Below are positions 52,240-61,494 of a stretch of 64,000 nucleotides of DNA, one piece after another. Source of the DNA: Nitrincola salilacus (lineage in GTDB: Bacteria; Pseudomonadota; Gammaproteobacteria; Pseudomonadales; Balneatricaceae); contig NZ_CP176580.1 of NCBI RefSeq assembly GCF_046271865.1, positions 4,278,001-4,342,000 of the forward strand. Reading direction: 5' to 3'. Under the pieces are notes generated by a model. The model had not been told where the DNA came from and searched no databases. It saw nothing but the letters and a program-made list of their open reading frames with translations. The translations under genes were made by a program, and so were the position numbers. The stretch's first letter is position 1. The number at the start of each line of letters is the position of its first letter.

Positions 52240-53868
52240 ATGAGCGATCCAAAAAACCTCATGAAACCAGATGGCGACGTTACGCCGATCGATACGGACT
52301 ACCAGATCGGTCAGGACAATATCGCACTCAAGATCGGCCCTTTCGGGCTTGATATCCACAACCGGGTATTTCTGATATCCGGCCTTTCCATTGTCGCATT
52401 CGTTGTGCTGACAATGGCTTTCCAGAGCCAGGTGGAACCCATGTTCGGCTCGCTTCGCGGCTGGCTGACCTCCAATCTGGACTGGTTCTTTATCTCAGCA
52501 GGTAATATCTTTGTTCTGGTATGTCTGTTTCTGATCGTATCCCCCATGGGCAAGGTCCGGCTCGGCGGCACTGAGGCGAAACCGGATTTCAGTTATCTGG
52601 GCTGGTTTTCGATGCTGTTTGCGGCGGGTATGGGTATAGGACTGATGTTCTATGGCGTCTCTGAACCTCTGTCGCACTTTAACAGCTCCATGGGCGGGAT
52701 TGCCGGTGAAGCGGGTGCACGGACTGACTGGGCTCCATTGGGCGCCGCTGCAGGTGATCCGGCAGCGGCCGAGCGTCTTGCGATGGCCGCTACCATCTAC
52801 CACTGGGCACTGCACCCCTGGGCGATCTACGCCGTACTGGCGCTCGGGCTGGCCCTTTTCTCCTTCAACAAGGGTTTGCCACTGACTGTTCGTTCCGTGT
52901 TCTACCCATTGCTCGGTGAGCGGGTCTGGGGCTGGCCGGGGCATATCATCGATATCCTCGCCGTGTTTGCCACACTCTTTGGTCTGGCGACTTCGCTGGG
53001 GCTGGGTGCATCACAGGCCAGTGCTGGTCTCAACTACCTTTTCGGTGTGCCGACCGGAACCACCACAGAGGTAATACTGGTCATCGGTATCACCGCAATT
53101 GCACTGATATCTGTACTGGCCGGACTGGAGGCGGGTGTTAAGCGTCTATCCGAGATCAATATGACACTGGCAGCCATTCTGCTGCTGTTCGTGATCATCG
53201 TGGGTCCTACACTGGCCATTCTGACCGGTTTTGCCGCCAATCTGGCAGCCTACTTCCAGTATCTGCCGGCACTGGCCAACCCGATAGGACGTGAAGACGC
53301 CAACTTTGCTCAGGGCTGGACTGCCTTCTACTGGGCCTGGTGGATCTCCTGGTCACCATTTGTCGGCATGTTCATCGCACGTGTTTCGCGTGGCCGTACT
53401 GTTCGTGAGTTCATGATCTCGGTCCTGCTGATTCCATCAGCCGCCTGTGTACTGTGGATGACCGCCTTCGGTGGTACAGCGATCAGTCAGGTCGTGAATG
53501 ATGGCTATGAAGCGGTTGTCGGTGCAGCACTGCCCCTGCAGCTGTTCACCATGCTGGATGTGATGCCGCTGGCACAGATCACCTCGTTCCTGGCGATCGT
53601 GTTGGTAGTGATCTTCTTTGTCACCTCCTCAGACTCCGGCTCACTGGTAATCGACACCATCGCTGCCGGTGGCAAGGTGGATGCACCAACGCCTCAGCGT
53701 GTGTTCTGGGTAACCTTCGAAGGGTTGGTCGCGATTGCACTGATCCTCGGCGGCGGCCTGGTGGCACTGCAAGCGATGGCAGTCTCGACCGGCTTCCCCT
53801 TCACTATTGTGTTGTTGGTGGCTTGCGTCTCTGTGCTGAAAGGTTTGGCAACAGAACCACGCAAATAG
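52240..53868 (+). CDS. BCCT-family betaine/choline/carnitine-type transporter (second copy)
   Basis: The protein has 542 residues with 12 membrane helices. It keeps AAGMGIGLMFYGVSEPL, FYWAWWISWSPFVGMFIARVSRGRTVREF and FVTSSDSGSLVID. Compared with the first copy it has a longer loop after helix 3 (about residues 148-180, GIAGEAGARTDWAPLG), a feature of many BCCT symporters. It probably imports a related trimethylammonium compound. A long hairpin terminator follows. Confidence 0.93.
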   Translation: MSDPKNLMKPDGDVTPIDTDYQIGQDNIALKIGPFGLDIHNRVFLISGLSIVAFVVLTMAFQSQVEPMFGSLRGWLTSNLDWFFISAGNIFVLVCLFLIVSPMGKVRLGGTEAKPDFSYLGWFSMLFAAGMGIGLMFYGVSEPLSHFNSSMGGIAGEAGARTDWAPLGAAAGDPAAAERLAMAATIYHWALHPWAIYAVLALGLALFSFNKGLPLTVRSVFYPLLGERVWGWPGHIIDILAVFATLFGLATSLGLGASQASAGLNYLFGVPTGTTTEVILVIGITAIALISVLAGLEAGVKRLSEINMTLAAILLLFVIIVGPTLAILTGFAANLAAYFQYLPALANPIGREDANFAQGWTAFYWAWWISWSPFVGMFIARVSRGRTVREFMISVLLIPSAACVLWMTAFGGTAISQVVNDGYEAVVGAALPLQLFTMLDVMPLAQITSFLAIVLVVIFFVTSSDSGSLVIDTIAAGGKVDAPTPQRVFWVTFEGLVAIALILGGGLVALQAMAVSTGFPFTIVLLVACVSVLKGLATEPRK

Positions 53869-53880
53869 GCTAGTCTGTAA

Positions 53881-53941
53881 ACAGGTGCCGGATAGCTCGA
53901 CTAGCTAGTTCGGATAAATAGTTCGGCTATTCGGCACCTGT
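53881..53941. terminator. Long hairpin after the second BCCT gene
   Basis: ACAGGTGCCGGATAGC (53881-53896) pairs with GCTATTCGGCACCTGT (53926-53941): a 16-bp stem with one G-U pair and a loop of 29 nt. It begins 12 bp after the transporter stop. The tail (ATCTATATA) is AT-rich but lacks a T-run. It probably ends the transporter transcript before the next operon. Confidence 0.7.
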
Positions 53942-53978
53942 ATCTATATAGATGCAAACAATCGGCAATGAGGCCACC

Positions 53979-55883
53979 ATGAGTGTTGAGCATCAGGAAA
54001 TCGGCGAACATCTGCGCCGCTACCCCCCTTTCAACGCCCTGCCTGATGATGCACTGGAGCATATAGGAAAGCAGGTCGAGGTCAGCTATTTCAAAGCTGG
54101 CACCCAAATCCTCTCCTTCGGTGACGAGGTGAACGATCTCCACTTCATCCGCAGCGGAGCGGTCGAAATCTATCGTCGCAATGGTGATCTGTACAACCGT
54201 CTCAGCGAAGGAGATATCTTCGGCCAACTTGGTCTGTTGATGGGCAAACGTGTCCGCTTCCCTGCAAAAGCACTGGAAGACACACTGATCTACTTCATTC
54301 CAGAACCGGTTTTCACCGAACTGTTTGAGCAATATGAAGCGTTCGCCGATTTTGTCGAGGTAGCAGATAAAAACCGTCTGCGACAGGCAGTATCGCGGCG
54401 CCGTGACGCCAACGAGCTGATGACCTCTCCTGTCAGCAAAATGATCTCGCGTGAGCCCGTGGTTCTGCCCAACACCGCGAACGTTTGGGATGCTGCCAAA
54501 ATCATGACCGAGGAGTCCGTCTCGTCACTGGTGATCATAGGGCAGGATGGCCGCCACCCCGATCATCACCACTTGTCGGATGCCGGAGTGGTGGATCAGC
54601 AACATATGGTCGGCATCATCACCGATAGAGATCTTCGTACTCGCGTCATGGCACCTGGACTGCCACTGAACACGCCTGTCGCCGATATCATGTCGACCGA
54701 TCTGATCACTGTGAACGATACGGACTATGTATTTGAAGCGATGCTGGCGATGCTGCGACATAATGTGCACCACCTGCCGGTGCTGCGCAAAAGGCGCCCT
54801 GTCGGCGTGATCGCGCTGTCGGATATTATCCGCTATGAATCCCAGAACAGCCTGTTTGTGGTCGGTAATATCTTTCGCAAACACAGTGTGGAAGAGCTGC
54901 AATCTCTGTCAGGTGAAGTCCGCGCCAGCTTTGTACGTATGGTGAATGAAGATGCCAACTCACGCATGATCGGCAGCGCCATGGCGGTGATCGGACGCAG
55001 CTACAAGCAACGCCTGCTTGAACTGGCAGAAGAGAAGCTCGGACCATCACCCATCCCCTACTGCTTTCTGGCATTGGGATCGATGGCTCGCGATGAGCAA
55101 CTGATCGTGACCGATCAGGATAATGCGCTGATACTGGATGATCGCTACGACCCAGCCCTGCATAGTGCTTACTTCAAACAACTGGCTACTTTTGTCAGTG
55201 ATGGGCTGGCAGCTTGCGGCTTCACTTACTGCACCGGCGGCATCATGGCTACCAATACGCAATGGCGACAACCACTGGCCGTGTGGAAAAAGTACTTCAC
55301 CGAGTGGATCGATAAACCAACACCCGAAACCCTGCTGCACAGCTCCATCTTTTTTGATCTGGATGGCGTGTGGGGAAAAACCGAATGGGTAGAGGAACTG
55401 CGTAATTTGATTGCCGCCCGCGCCGTTGTCAGCAAACGTTTTCTGGCCAGCATGGCAATCAATGCCCTGAACCGAACACCTCCGCTGGGGTTTTTCAAAG
55501 ATTTTGTCGTGGAGCATGACGGCAAACATAATGAATGGATCAACCTGAAACGGCGCGGCACTGCACCGCTCACCGACCTGATCCGGGTACATGCTCTGGC
55601 TGTCGGCTCCACCTCACAGAACTCCTTCGATCGACTCAATGATGTGATCGAAGCGGAAATTCTGCCCCTTGGCAGAGGACCCGATCTGCGCGATGCACTG
55701 GAGTTCATCTCGATGGTGCGGATCCGACATCAGGCACTGAGTATCGAAGAAGGGAAAGAGCCCGACAACAATATCGAACCGGATAAACTTTCGCACTTCG
55801 AAAGGCGCAATCTCAAGGATGCATTTCAGGTGCTGAGCAACGCGCAGAAATATCTCAAGTTCAAATACACTCGAGCCGGATAA
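53979..55883 (+). CDS. cNMP-binding/CBS/DUF294 putative nucleotidyltransferase
   Basis: The protein has 634 residues. Domains in order are a cyclic-nucleotide-binding domain (about 15-125, ending GDIFGQLGLLMGKRVRFPAKA), two CBS domains (about 150-290) and a DUF294 nucleotidyltransferase domain (about 320-460). The last has GSMARDEQLIVTDQDNALI, where the GS and DxD are the expected catalytic motif. A C-terminal DUF294_C domain follows. The ATG at 53979 has GAGG upstream. It forms an operon with the exonuclease gene eight bases downstream, a pairing often seen next to solute symporter genes. It probably regulates transport or metabolism by modifying a partner protein; the partner is unknown. 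Confidence 0.88.
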   Translation: MSVEHQEIGEHLRRYPPFNALPDDALEHIGKQVEVSYFKAGTQILSFGDEVNDLHFIRSGAVEIYRRNGDLYNRLSEGDIFGQLGLLMGKRVRFPAKALEDTLIYFIPEPVFTELFEQYEAFADFVEVADKNRLRQAVSRRRDANELMTSPVSKMISREPVVLPNTANVWDAAKIMTEESVSSLVIIGQDGRHPDHHHLSDAGVVDQQHMVGIITDRDLRTRVMAPGLPLNTPVADIMSTDLITVNDTDYVFEAMLAMLRHNVHHLPVLRKRRPVGVIALSDIIRYESQNSLFVVGNIFRKHSVEELQSLSGEVRASFVRMVNEDANSRMIGSAMAVIGRSYKQRLLELAEEKLGPSPIPYCFLALGSMARDEQLIVTDQDNALILDDRYDPALHSAYFKQLATFVSDGLAACGFTYCTGGIMATNTQWRQPLAVWKKYFTEWIDKPTPETLLHSSIFFDLDGVWGKTEWVEELRNLIAARAVVSKRFLASMAINALNRTPPLGFFKDFVVEHDGKHNEWINLKRRGTAPLTDLIRVHALAVGSTSQNSFDRLNDVIEAEILPLGRGPDLRDALEFISMVRIRHQALSIEEGKEPDNNIEPDKLSHFERRNLKDAFQVLSNAQKYLKFKYTRAG

Positions 55884-55891
55884 GTAAGACG

Positions 55892-56629
55892 ATGCTTTAT
55901 CTGGGACCGGACAGAAAATCCCCTCAGGCGGTCAGCACTCCTGATTGGCCCAGCCACCTTGCAGATCTCGCAACCCGGGCGAAAGACCCGCGCCTGCAGC
56001 GTTTTTATCAGGCAGGGGCCATCTCAGCCGACACCCCACTTGCCGAGGTGCCTTTTGTCGCATTGGATTTTGAAACCACCGGCCTGGACTCTGCCAAGCA
56101 CGGTATTATCAGTATCGGACTGGTCCCCTTCAGCCTGCAACGTATCCGCTGCTCCGAAGCGCAACACTGGCTGATCAATCCGCGCAAGCATCTGGAGGAG
56201 GAGTCGATCATCGTCCACGGCATCACCCACTCCGACATCAGCAATGCGCCCGATCTGGACAGCATCCTTGCCGATTTGCTGGATGCGCTGGCAGGCCGTA
56301 TCGTTGTGGTGCACTACCGCCAGATCGAACGCCCCTTTCTGGATACCGCGCTAAAGGCGCGTCTGGGTGAGGGGATCGAGTTCCCCGTAGTTGACACCCT
56401 GGAGTTGGAGGCGCGACTGCACCGTAACCGACAGGCGATCTTCATCGACAAACTGCTGCGTCGCCCCCACACCTCTATCCGCCTGGCCGACAGCCGCACC
56501 CGCTACCATCTCCCCTACTATCAGCAACACCACGCCCTGACCGATGCCCTGGCCACTGCAGAACTATTGCAGGCACAGGTGGCACACAGGTTTTCACCGG
56601 ATACGCCAATCGGGGAGTTGTGGGTTTAG
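55892..56629 (+). CDS. DnaQ-like 3'-5' exonuclease (DEDDh)
   Basis: The protein has 245 residues. Exo motifs are visible: VALDFETTGLD (D and E, Exo I), VVHYRQIERPFL (Exo II region) and HHALTDALATAELL (H and D, Exo III). A basic N-terminal extension precedes the core. It follows the DUF294 gene after eight bases. It resembles the polymerase III epsilon subunit but lacks a clear clamp-binding tail, and its link with DUF294 proteins suggests an RNA or small-nucleotide substrate. Confidence 0.88.
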   Translation: MLYLGPDRKSPQAVSTPDWPSHLADLATRAKDPRLQRFYQAGAISADTPLAEVPFVALDFETTGLDSAKHGIISIGLVPFSLQRIRCSEAQHWLINPRKHLEEESIIVHGITHSDISNAPDLDSILADLLDALAGRIVVVHYRQIERPFLDTALKARLGEGIEFPVVDTLELEARLHRNRQAIFIDKLLRRPHTSIRLADSRTRYHLPYYQQHHALTDALATAELLQAQVAHRFSPDTPIGELWV

Positions 56630-56759
56630 ACCGCAGGGCACCGGATTACGTTAAGCATAAATTTTTCTGATGAAAGTCATCAATCTTACCTACTTGGGCG
56701 CTGGGCCTCTCAGGCGTATGATGAGGAAAGTCCATCAACCTGAGCATCAGGAGAACCCC

Positions 56760-57185
56760 ATGAGCCTGTCACCCTTCCATCTCGCCATCCCCGTGTATGA
56801 CCTGGCTGCAGCCCGCACCTTTTATCGAGAGGTGTTTGGCCTGGAGGAGGGGCGTTCCAGCGATCACTGGGTGGACTTCAACTTCTTTGGCCATCAGTTG
56901 GTGATACACGAACACCCCAAAACCACCTCACAGGAGCAGGCACATACCAATGCTGTGGATGGGCATGACGTACCTGTACCTCACTTCGGCGTTATCCTGG
57001 ATTGGGATACCTGGGAAGCGCTGGCCGAGCGTCTGAGAGCCGCAGGTACGGCGTTCGTGATTGAGCCCTATATCCGATTCAAGGGCGAAGTGGGTGAGCA
57101 GGCCACCATGTTCCTGTTCGATCCCTGCGGCAATGCGCTGGAGTTCAAAGCCTTCAAGGATATGGGGCAACTCTTCGCAAAGTAA
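56760..57185 (+). CDS. VOC-family (glyoxalase/bleomycin-resistance-like) protein
   Basis: The protein has 141 residues of the vicinal-oxygen-chelate fold. It shows FHLAIPVYDLAAARTFYREVFG at the N-terminus, DFNFFGHQLVIHE and FLFDPCGNALEFKAF at the C-terminus. Metal ligands H7 and E129-like residues are in place. AGGAG seven bases before the ATG at 56760 selects this start over one at 56670. Substrate unknown; it may be a dioxygenase or isomerase. Confidence 0.85.
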   Translation: MSLSPFHLAIPVYDLAAARTFYREVFGLEEGRSSDHWVDFNFFGHQLVIHEHPKTTSQEQAHTNAVDGHDVPVPHFGVILDWDTWEALAERLRAAGTAFVIEPYIRFKGEVGEQATMFLFDPCGNALEFKAFKDMGQLFAK

Positions 57186-57200
57186 ACTGAAAAAGTGAAA

Positions 57201-57245
57201 AAGGGTCAGGTACATTTAGAGAAAAGGGGCCTGGTACATTTATGA
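57201..57245 (+). repeat. Two tandem copies of a GG-TACATTTA motif upstream of pirin
   Basis: GGGTCAGGTACATTTA (57203-57218) and GGGGCCTGGTACATTTATGA (57226-57245) lie next to each other before the pirin gene. The second, with the four A residues before it, is identical over 24 bp to 58237-58260 on the other side of pirin. This motif style (GGGTCAGGTACATTTA) is common near gammaproteobacterial repeated elements, often linked to Y1-type transposases, but no transposase is present here. Confidence 0.75.
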
Positions 57246-57295
57246 ACTAAACTCCAGGACATACACTCTTTAAAAGTGGAATCAAGGAGCCAGTC

Positions 57296-58213
57296 ATGAG
57301 CAACACACTGAGTCAGGCGGAACAGAGCTGCGAGGAGCAGACAGCTTCATGCAGCGCTATCGAACTGATCCTGACACCGCGGGAGACAGATCTCGGAGAC
57401 TTCTCGGTACGCAGAACATTGCCTACTTCACGTCGCAAGATGGTTGGCCCCTGGATCTTCTTTGATCATATGGGGCCGGCTGATTTCCCCGCCGGCAGTG
57501 GTGTCAACGTGCGCCCTCATCCGCATATCGGTATTGCGACCGTGACTTACCTGTTTGAAGGTGAAATTCTGCACCGTGACTCGCTCGGTAGCCTACAGCC
57601 TATTCGACCGGGTGATCTGAATCTGATGGTTACCGGCAGTGGTATCGTACACTCCGAGCGCGAACACCCAGAGCTGACGGCTACCGATCATCTCCTGCAC
57701 GGGTTGCAACTCTGGCTGGCACTGCCGGAGGCTGATGAAGAGACAGACCCTGCGTTCCACCATTACCCCGGTGCGGATATTCCCGCTGTCGTGATCGATG
57801 GCGTAGCTGTGCGTGTGATGATGGGCAACGCCTATGGCGTGACCTCCCCGGTCAAGTGCTTCTCCGAAACACTCTATGTGGAAGCCCACCTGAAACCCGG
57901 CGACAGACTCACCCTGCCGGATGCCGAGGAGCGCGCTCTGTATATCGCCAGCGGCAGCCTGCGTGCGCAGGAAACGGCACTGACTGAACACAGTATGACC
58001 ATCTTTGCCAACCAACCGGATATCGAGATCGAAGCGGTCACAGAATCCCGGATCGCCCTGATCGGCGGTGCCCCGGTAGGCAAACGTTTCATCGACTGGA
58101 ACTTCGTCTCCAGCCGCAAGGAACGAATTCAGCAGGCCAGAGATGACTGGCAGGCAGGACGCTTTCCGAAGGTGCCCGGTGACGAGGAGGAGTTCATCCC
58201 TCTCCCCGGCTGA
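57296..58213 (+). CDS. Pirin-family cupin protein
   Basis: The protein has 305 residues. The pirin metal motif is present: VRPHPHIGIATVTYLFEGE and the following LHRDS (H, H, H and E ligands near residues 78-93). The second cupin half ends in the conserved GGAPVGKRFIDWNFVSS region. An AAGGAG ribosome-binding site precedes the ATG. Some pirins are quercetin 2,3-dioxygenases or redox-linked regulators; the role here is unknown. It is bounded by exact direct repeats, hinting at movement as a unit. Confidence 0.9.
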   Translation: MSNTLSQAEQSCEEQTASCSAIELILTPRETDLGDFSVRRTLPTSRRKMVGPWIFFDHMGPADFPAGSGVNVRPHPHIGIATVTYLFEGEILHRDSLGSLQPIRPGDLNLMVTGSGIVHSEREHPELTATDHLLHGLQLWLALPEADEETDPAFHHYPGADIPAVVIDGVAVRVMMGNAYGVTSPVKCFSETLYVEAHLKPGDRLTLPDAEERALYIASGSLRAQETALTEHSMTIFANQPDIEIEAVTESRIALIGGAPVGKRFIDWNFVSSRKERIQQARDDWQAGRFPKVPGDEEEFIPLPG

Positions 58214-58236
58214 GAAAAAGGAGAAAAAGGGGCCGA

Positions 58237-58260
58237 AAAAGGGGCCTGGTACATTTATGA
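58237..58260 (+). repeat. 24-bp direct repeat downstream of pirin
   Basis: This copy matches 57222-57245 exactly over 24 bp (core GGGGCCTGGTACATTTATGA), 1015 bp apart. It lies just after the pirin stop in a purine-rich stretch with several AAAAAGG runs (58214-58242). Confidence 0.8.
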
Positions 58261-58375
58261 GTTTATCCCCCTGCCGGAGTGAGCTAAATGGGTTCGCAAT
58301 CGCATAACTCTTGTTCGCATCTGTGATAAACTAGGCCCCATTCTCGCAACCGGTGATCAGAGAGCGCAGCATCCG

Positions 58376-59419
58376 ATGAGCAATGGTAAACCCCGCGTAT
58401 CCAGTGGACAGAAATTTCGTACCGAGCAAGGCATTGCGGCCATCAAGGATGGCATCAAGCAGTCGCATAACGCCTCCTCCGAGATCTATACCCGCAAACC
58501 GGAATGGCTGCGTGCCAAGATGCCGGGCGGCGAGCGTTTCGAGGCAGTGCGTCGCAATGTCAAAGAGCACAAACTGAGTACGGTCTGTCAGGAGTCCCAC
58601 TGCCCGAATATCGGTGAGTGCTGGAATGCCGGTACAGCGACCATCATGCTGATGGGAGCCGTCTGTACACGCGCCTGTCGTTTCTGCGCTGTGGATACCG
58701 GCAACCCCAAAGGCTGGCTGGACCATGATGAGCCGGAGAATACCGCCAAGTCAGTCGAGCTGATGGGCCTGCGCTATATCGTACTGACTTCTGTGGATCG
58801 TGATGATCTGCCCGATGGGGGCGCATCCCACTATGCGGCCTGCGTTTCTGCGATCAAGGCACGCACACCCGAAGTGGTCGTGGAAGCTCTGACACCTGAT
58901 TTTGACGGTGTGCTGGAGAATATCGAAAAGGTTGTGGATTCCGGCCTGCAGGTATTTGCGCAGAATATCGAAACCGTACGCCGCCTGACCTATCCAGTGC
59001 GCGACAAGCGTGCTGGCTATGAGAAGACGCTACGTGTTCTGGCACATGCGAAAAAGTACCGTCCAGATATCATCACCAAGACCAGCATTATGGTGGGTCT
59101 GGGTGAGACGGATGAAGAGATCTTTGAGACCTTTGATGATCTGCGTGAGGCAGGTGTGGATATTGTCACACTGGGTCAGTACCTGAGGCCAACCAAGAAT
59201 CATCTGCCGGTTGAGCGCTATGTCACGCCCGAGTTGTTCAACCACTATCGTGAAGTGGGGCTGTCGAAAGGCTTTATGGAGGTACCGTCTGGCCCGATGG
59301 TACGTTCCAGCTACCGTGCCGACCGGGTGTTCGAGAAGAACAATCTGGGCCTGGCCGCACCGGCTGAGGTACCTGGCAGTAGCAATGCCATCCAGATCCC
59401 GGTGAAGCAGGTCAACTGA
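58376..59419 (+). CDS. lipA: Lipoyl synthase (radical SAM)
   Basis: The protein has 347 residues, the normal size plus a short N-terminal extension. The auxiliary [4Fe-4S] cysteines are in VCQESHCPNIGEC. The radical SAM motif is CTRACRFC (CxxxCxxC). VLTSVDRDDLPDGGA and the SSYRADR serine near the C-terminus that ligates the auxiliary cluster are also visible. It inserts two sulfur atoms into octanoyl-carrier domains. No lipB is adjacent. A hairpin follows about 40 bp downstream. Confidence 0.96.
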   Translation: MSNGKPRVSSGQKFRTEQGIAAIKDGIKQSHNASSEIYTRKPEWLRAKMPGGERFEAVRRNVKEHKLSTVCQESHCPNIGECWNAGTATIMLMGAVCTRACRFCAVDTGNPKGWLDHDEPENTAKSVELMGLRYIVLTSVDRDDLPDGGASHYAACVSAIKARTPEVVVEALTPDFDGVLENIEKVVDSGLQVFAQNIETVRRLTYPVRDKRAGYEKTLRVLAHAKKYRPDIITKTSIMVGLGETDEEIFETFDDLREAGVDIVTLGQYLRPTKNHLPVERYVTPELFNHYREVGLSKGFMEVPSGPMVRSSYRADRVFEKNNLGLAAPAEVPGSSNAIQIPVKQVN

Positions 59420-59458
59420 TCTATTATCAGCAAAGGCTCTTCACCAGAAATGATCTCA

Positions 59459-59483
59459 CACCAGACAGTAGCCCTGTCTGGTG
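59459..59483. terminator. Hairpin after lipA
   Basis: CACCAGACAG (59459-59468) and CTGTCTGGTG (59474-59483) form a perfect 10-bp stem with a 5-nt loop, followed by CTTCTAATC. It lies between lipA and a convergent minus-strand gene and probably ends one or both transcripts. Confidence 0.75.
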
Positions 59484-59539
59484 CTTCTAATCACACATCT
59501 AAACTCATATTATAAAATCGCATATAAAAAACAACCTTC

Positions 59540-59944
59540 TTATGACAGCTGTATGATCTCGCCCTGACGGTTAATAGCCAGAAACTGCGAAATCATCCCT
59601 GCCTGAATCTGCTCGGTCATCATTTTAAGAGGCTGAATCACTTCATCGGAGTTCAGGGCTAACCCTCCTCGACCACTCATCGCCGATACAAACGCGATAT
59701 CCCAATCCATGCCGGTGTGTTCAGACTCCTCAACCAACTGAGCAAAGTCTGCAACATCATCAGGCACTTTATCCACACAGAGCACAGGCACCAGTACGCC
59801 ACCTTCACCTTGTTCGAACTGTGCTTTCTGTTCAGCACTGTAACCCTCTGGCAACTCAGCCTTGGTCAGCACGAACAACAAGCGCTGTGGATCAGGCTGC
59901 AATTTCGCAGCATTGATAAGATCGGAATAGGTTTCAATGTTCAT
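59540..59944 (-). CDS. Uncharacterised conserved cytoplasmic protein
   Basis: The protein has 134 residues and is acidic and soluble. It has the block RLLFVLTKAELPEGYSAEQKAQFEQGEGG-like region near residues 20-50 (only loosely described here), then VPVLCVDKVPDD and DWDIAFVSAMSGRGG. I recall relatives carrying a misleading ribonucleotide-reductase label in databases; nothing in the sequence supports that. GGAG lies seven bases before the ATG. A 14-bp direct repeat lies upstream. Function unknown. Confidence 0.8.
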   Translation of the reverse strand: MNIETYSDLINAAKLQPDPQRLLFVLTKAELPEGYSAEQKAQFEQGEGGVLVPVLCVDKVPDDVADFAQLVEESEHTGMDWDIAFVSAMSGRGGLALNSDEVIQPLKMMTEQIQAGMISQFLAINRQGEIIQLS

Positions 59945-59961
59945 GCTGGCTCTCCAGAACT

Positions 59962-59989
59962 TTTCGGGTAATGGGTTTCGGGTAATGGG
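59962..59989. repeat. 14-bp direct repeat upstream of the uncharacterised gene
   Basis: TTTCGGGTAATGGG occurs twice in direct tandem (59962-59975 and 59976-59989). It lies 18 bp upstream of the start codon at 59944, in the same position relative to its gene as the arrays at 29619 and 30852. Confidence 0.85.
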
Positions 59990-60099
59990 TCAGTGTAACA
60001 GCTGACATTTCCCGGCTGGCGAGGCAAAAGAGGCAGATTGCACACTCTTTAGAGGTAGTACCCGCCAGCTTGACAAGCATCTGTCTAAGAATACAAAAC

Positions 60100-61494
60100 C
60101 TATAGATGATAGCGCGCCAGCTTCTTCAACAGTCCCTGGCGCGACAGTCCCAGCAATCTCGCCGCATGACTTTTATTGCCATCGCTCTTCGCCAGAGCCC
60201 GCTTGATCAAACCTATCTCCAGCGCCTGCACCTGAGGTTCCAGTTCAAACGAAGCACTCTGCAAAAGTGCAGAAGAGGTCTGCAATCTGTCTTGCTGCAA
60301 CTCAGGATGCAGCAGACTGATATCCGCCATGCTGATCACGCCACCCCGGGCAACCGCTGCGACGCTTTCCAGCGTATTTTTCAGTTCACGGATATTACCC
60401 GGCCAGTCGCGCTGCAAAAACCACTGCATGGCTGAACTGTCCAGCCGCAATGTCTGGCCATTATTCTGAATCGGTTTCTGAGACTGCTTCTGAGTGAGCT
60501 GCTGCAAAAAATACTGCAGCAACAGAGGCACATCCTGCTTTCGTTCACTCAGCGCCGGGGTTTCCAGTGTGATGCCCTTGATACGGTAGTAGAGGTCTTC
60601 GCGGAACATCCCCTGTTGCACCAGCGTCGGCAGATTGGCATTAGTGGCAGAGATCAGGCGCACATCAATCTTCTGCTGCTCACGGCCACCAACCGGATAG
60701 AAGGTCCCCTCCTGCAACACCCGCAGCAATTTAACCTGCATCGGCAGCGGCATCTCCCCTATCTCGTCCAGAAACAATGTCCCTTTATCGGCCAGCTTCA
60801 GCATGCCGGGACGATCCTTGTCAGCGCCTGTAAAAGCCCCTTTCACATAGCCGAACAGCTCACTCTCCAACAGATCCGCCGGTATCGCACCACAGTGCAC
60901 CGATACGAAGGGTTGATCGGCACGCAGGCTGAGTTCGTGCAGTGCGCGCGACACCACCTCCTTGCCTGTGCCGGAAGGACCTGTCACCAGAACCCGCACA
61001 TCAGTAGGAGCAATACGCTGGACCAGCGATCGGATCGCCTCAATCGAGGGTGAAGCGCCAATCAGCCGCTGCAGCCCAGTGCCACCGAGCTGTTGCTGCT
61101 TGAGCTGCTTCAACTCCGTATCCAGTTGATGCTTATTCAGCGCGCGTTTGATCACCACTGCCAACAGTTCGGGATCGACCGGCTTGGCGATGAAATCCCA
61201 GGCGCCCTGACTGATCGCATCCAGCGCCAGTTGCCGCTCGGCATGGCCGGTCAGAATGATCACCGGACGATTGATAAAATCAGGTAAGGACGCCAGCGTG
61301 TGCTGTGGATCAAACTGTGGTGGCAGCGACAGATCCAGCAGGATCAGCTCGGCATCAAATCGGCTCAGCACTTCGCGCGCGCTGCTCAGATCAGCGGCGG
61401 TTTCGACCTGATAACCACCACCCTGCAGCCAGCTTTGTGCGAGCTGACGAAATGCCGGCTCATCGTCCACCAGCAGTATGCGGCCATTACTCAT
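60100..61494 (-). CDS. Sigma-54-dependent response regulator (NtrC type)
   Basis: The protein has 464 residues: a receiver domain (about 5-120, phospho-acceptor D54 in ILLDLSLP), an AAA+ sigma-54 interaction domain (about 150-380) and a C-terminal Fis-type helix-turn-helix (about 430-464, SHAARLLGLSRQGLLKKL). The AAA+ domain has Walker A GPSGTGKE, GAFTGADKDRPG for sigma-54 contact and LFLDEIGEMP. It overlaps the kinase gene by eight bases. It should activate sigma-54 promoters on phosphorylation; targets are unknown. Confidence 0.95.
   Translation of the reverse strand: MSNGRILLVDDEPAFRQLAQSWLQGGGYQVETAADLSSAREVLSRFDAELILLDLSLPPQFDPQHTLASLPDFINRPVIILTGHAERQLALDAISQGAWDFIAKPVDPELLAVVIKRALNKHQLDTELKQLKQQQLGGTGLQRLIGASPSIEAIRSLVQRIAPTDVRVLVTGPSGTGKEVVSRALHELSLRADQPFVSVHCGAIPADLLESELFGYVKGAFTGADKDRPGMLKLADKGTLFLDEIGEMPLPMQVKLLRVLQEGTFYPVGGREQQKIDVRLISATNANLPTLVQQGMFREDLYYRIKGITLETPALSERKQDVPLLLQYFLQQLTQKQSQKPIQNNGQTLRLDSSAMQWFLQRDWPGNIRELKNTLESVAAVARGGVISMADISLLHPELQQDRLQTSSALLQSASFELEPQVQALEIGLIKRALAKSDGNKSHAARLLGLSRQGLLKKLARYHL

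Noticed and set aside
53881..53941. Inverted repeat of an insertion sequence
   Set aside because: The arms are only 29 bp apart with no transposase between them, and they sit just after a gene stop, so a transcript-ending hairpin is simpler.
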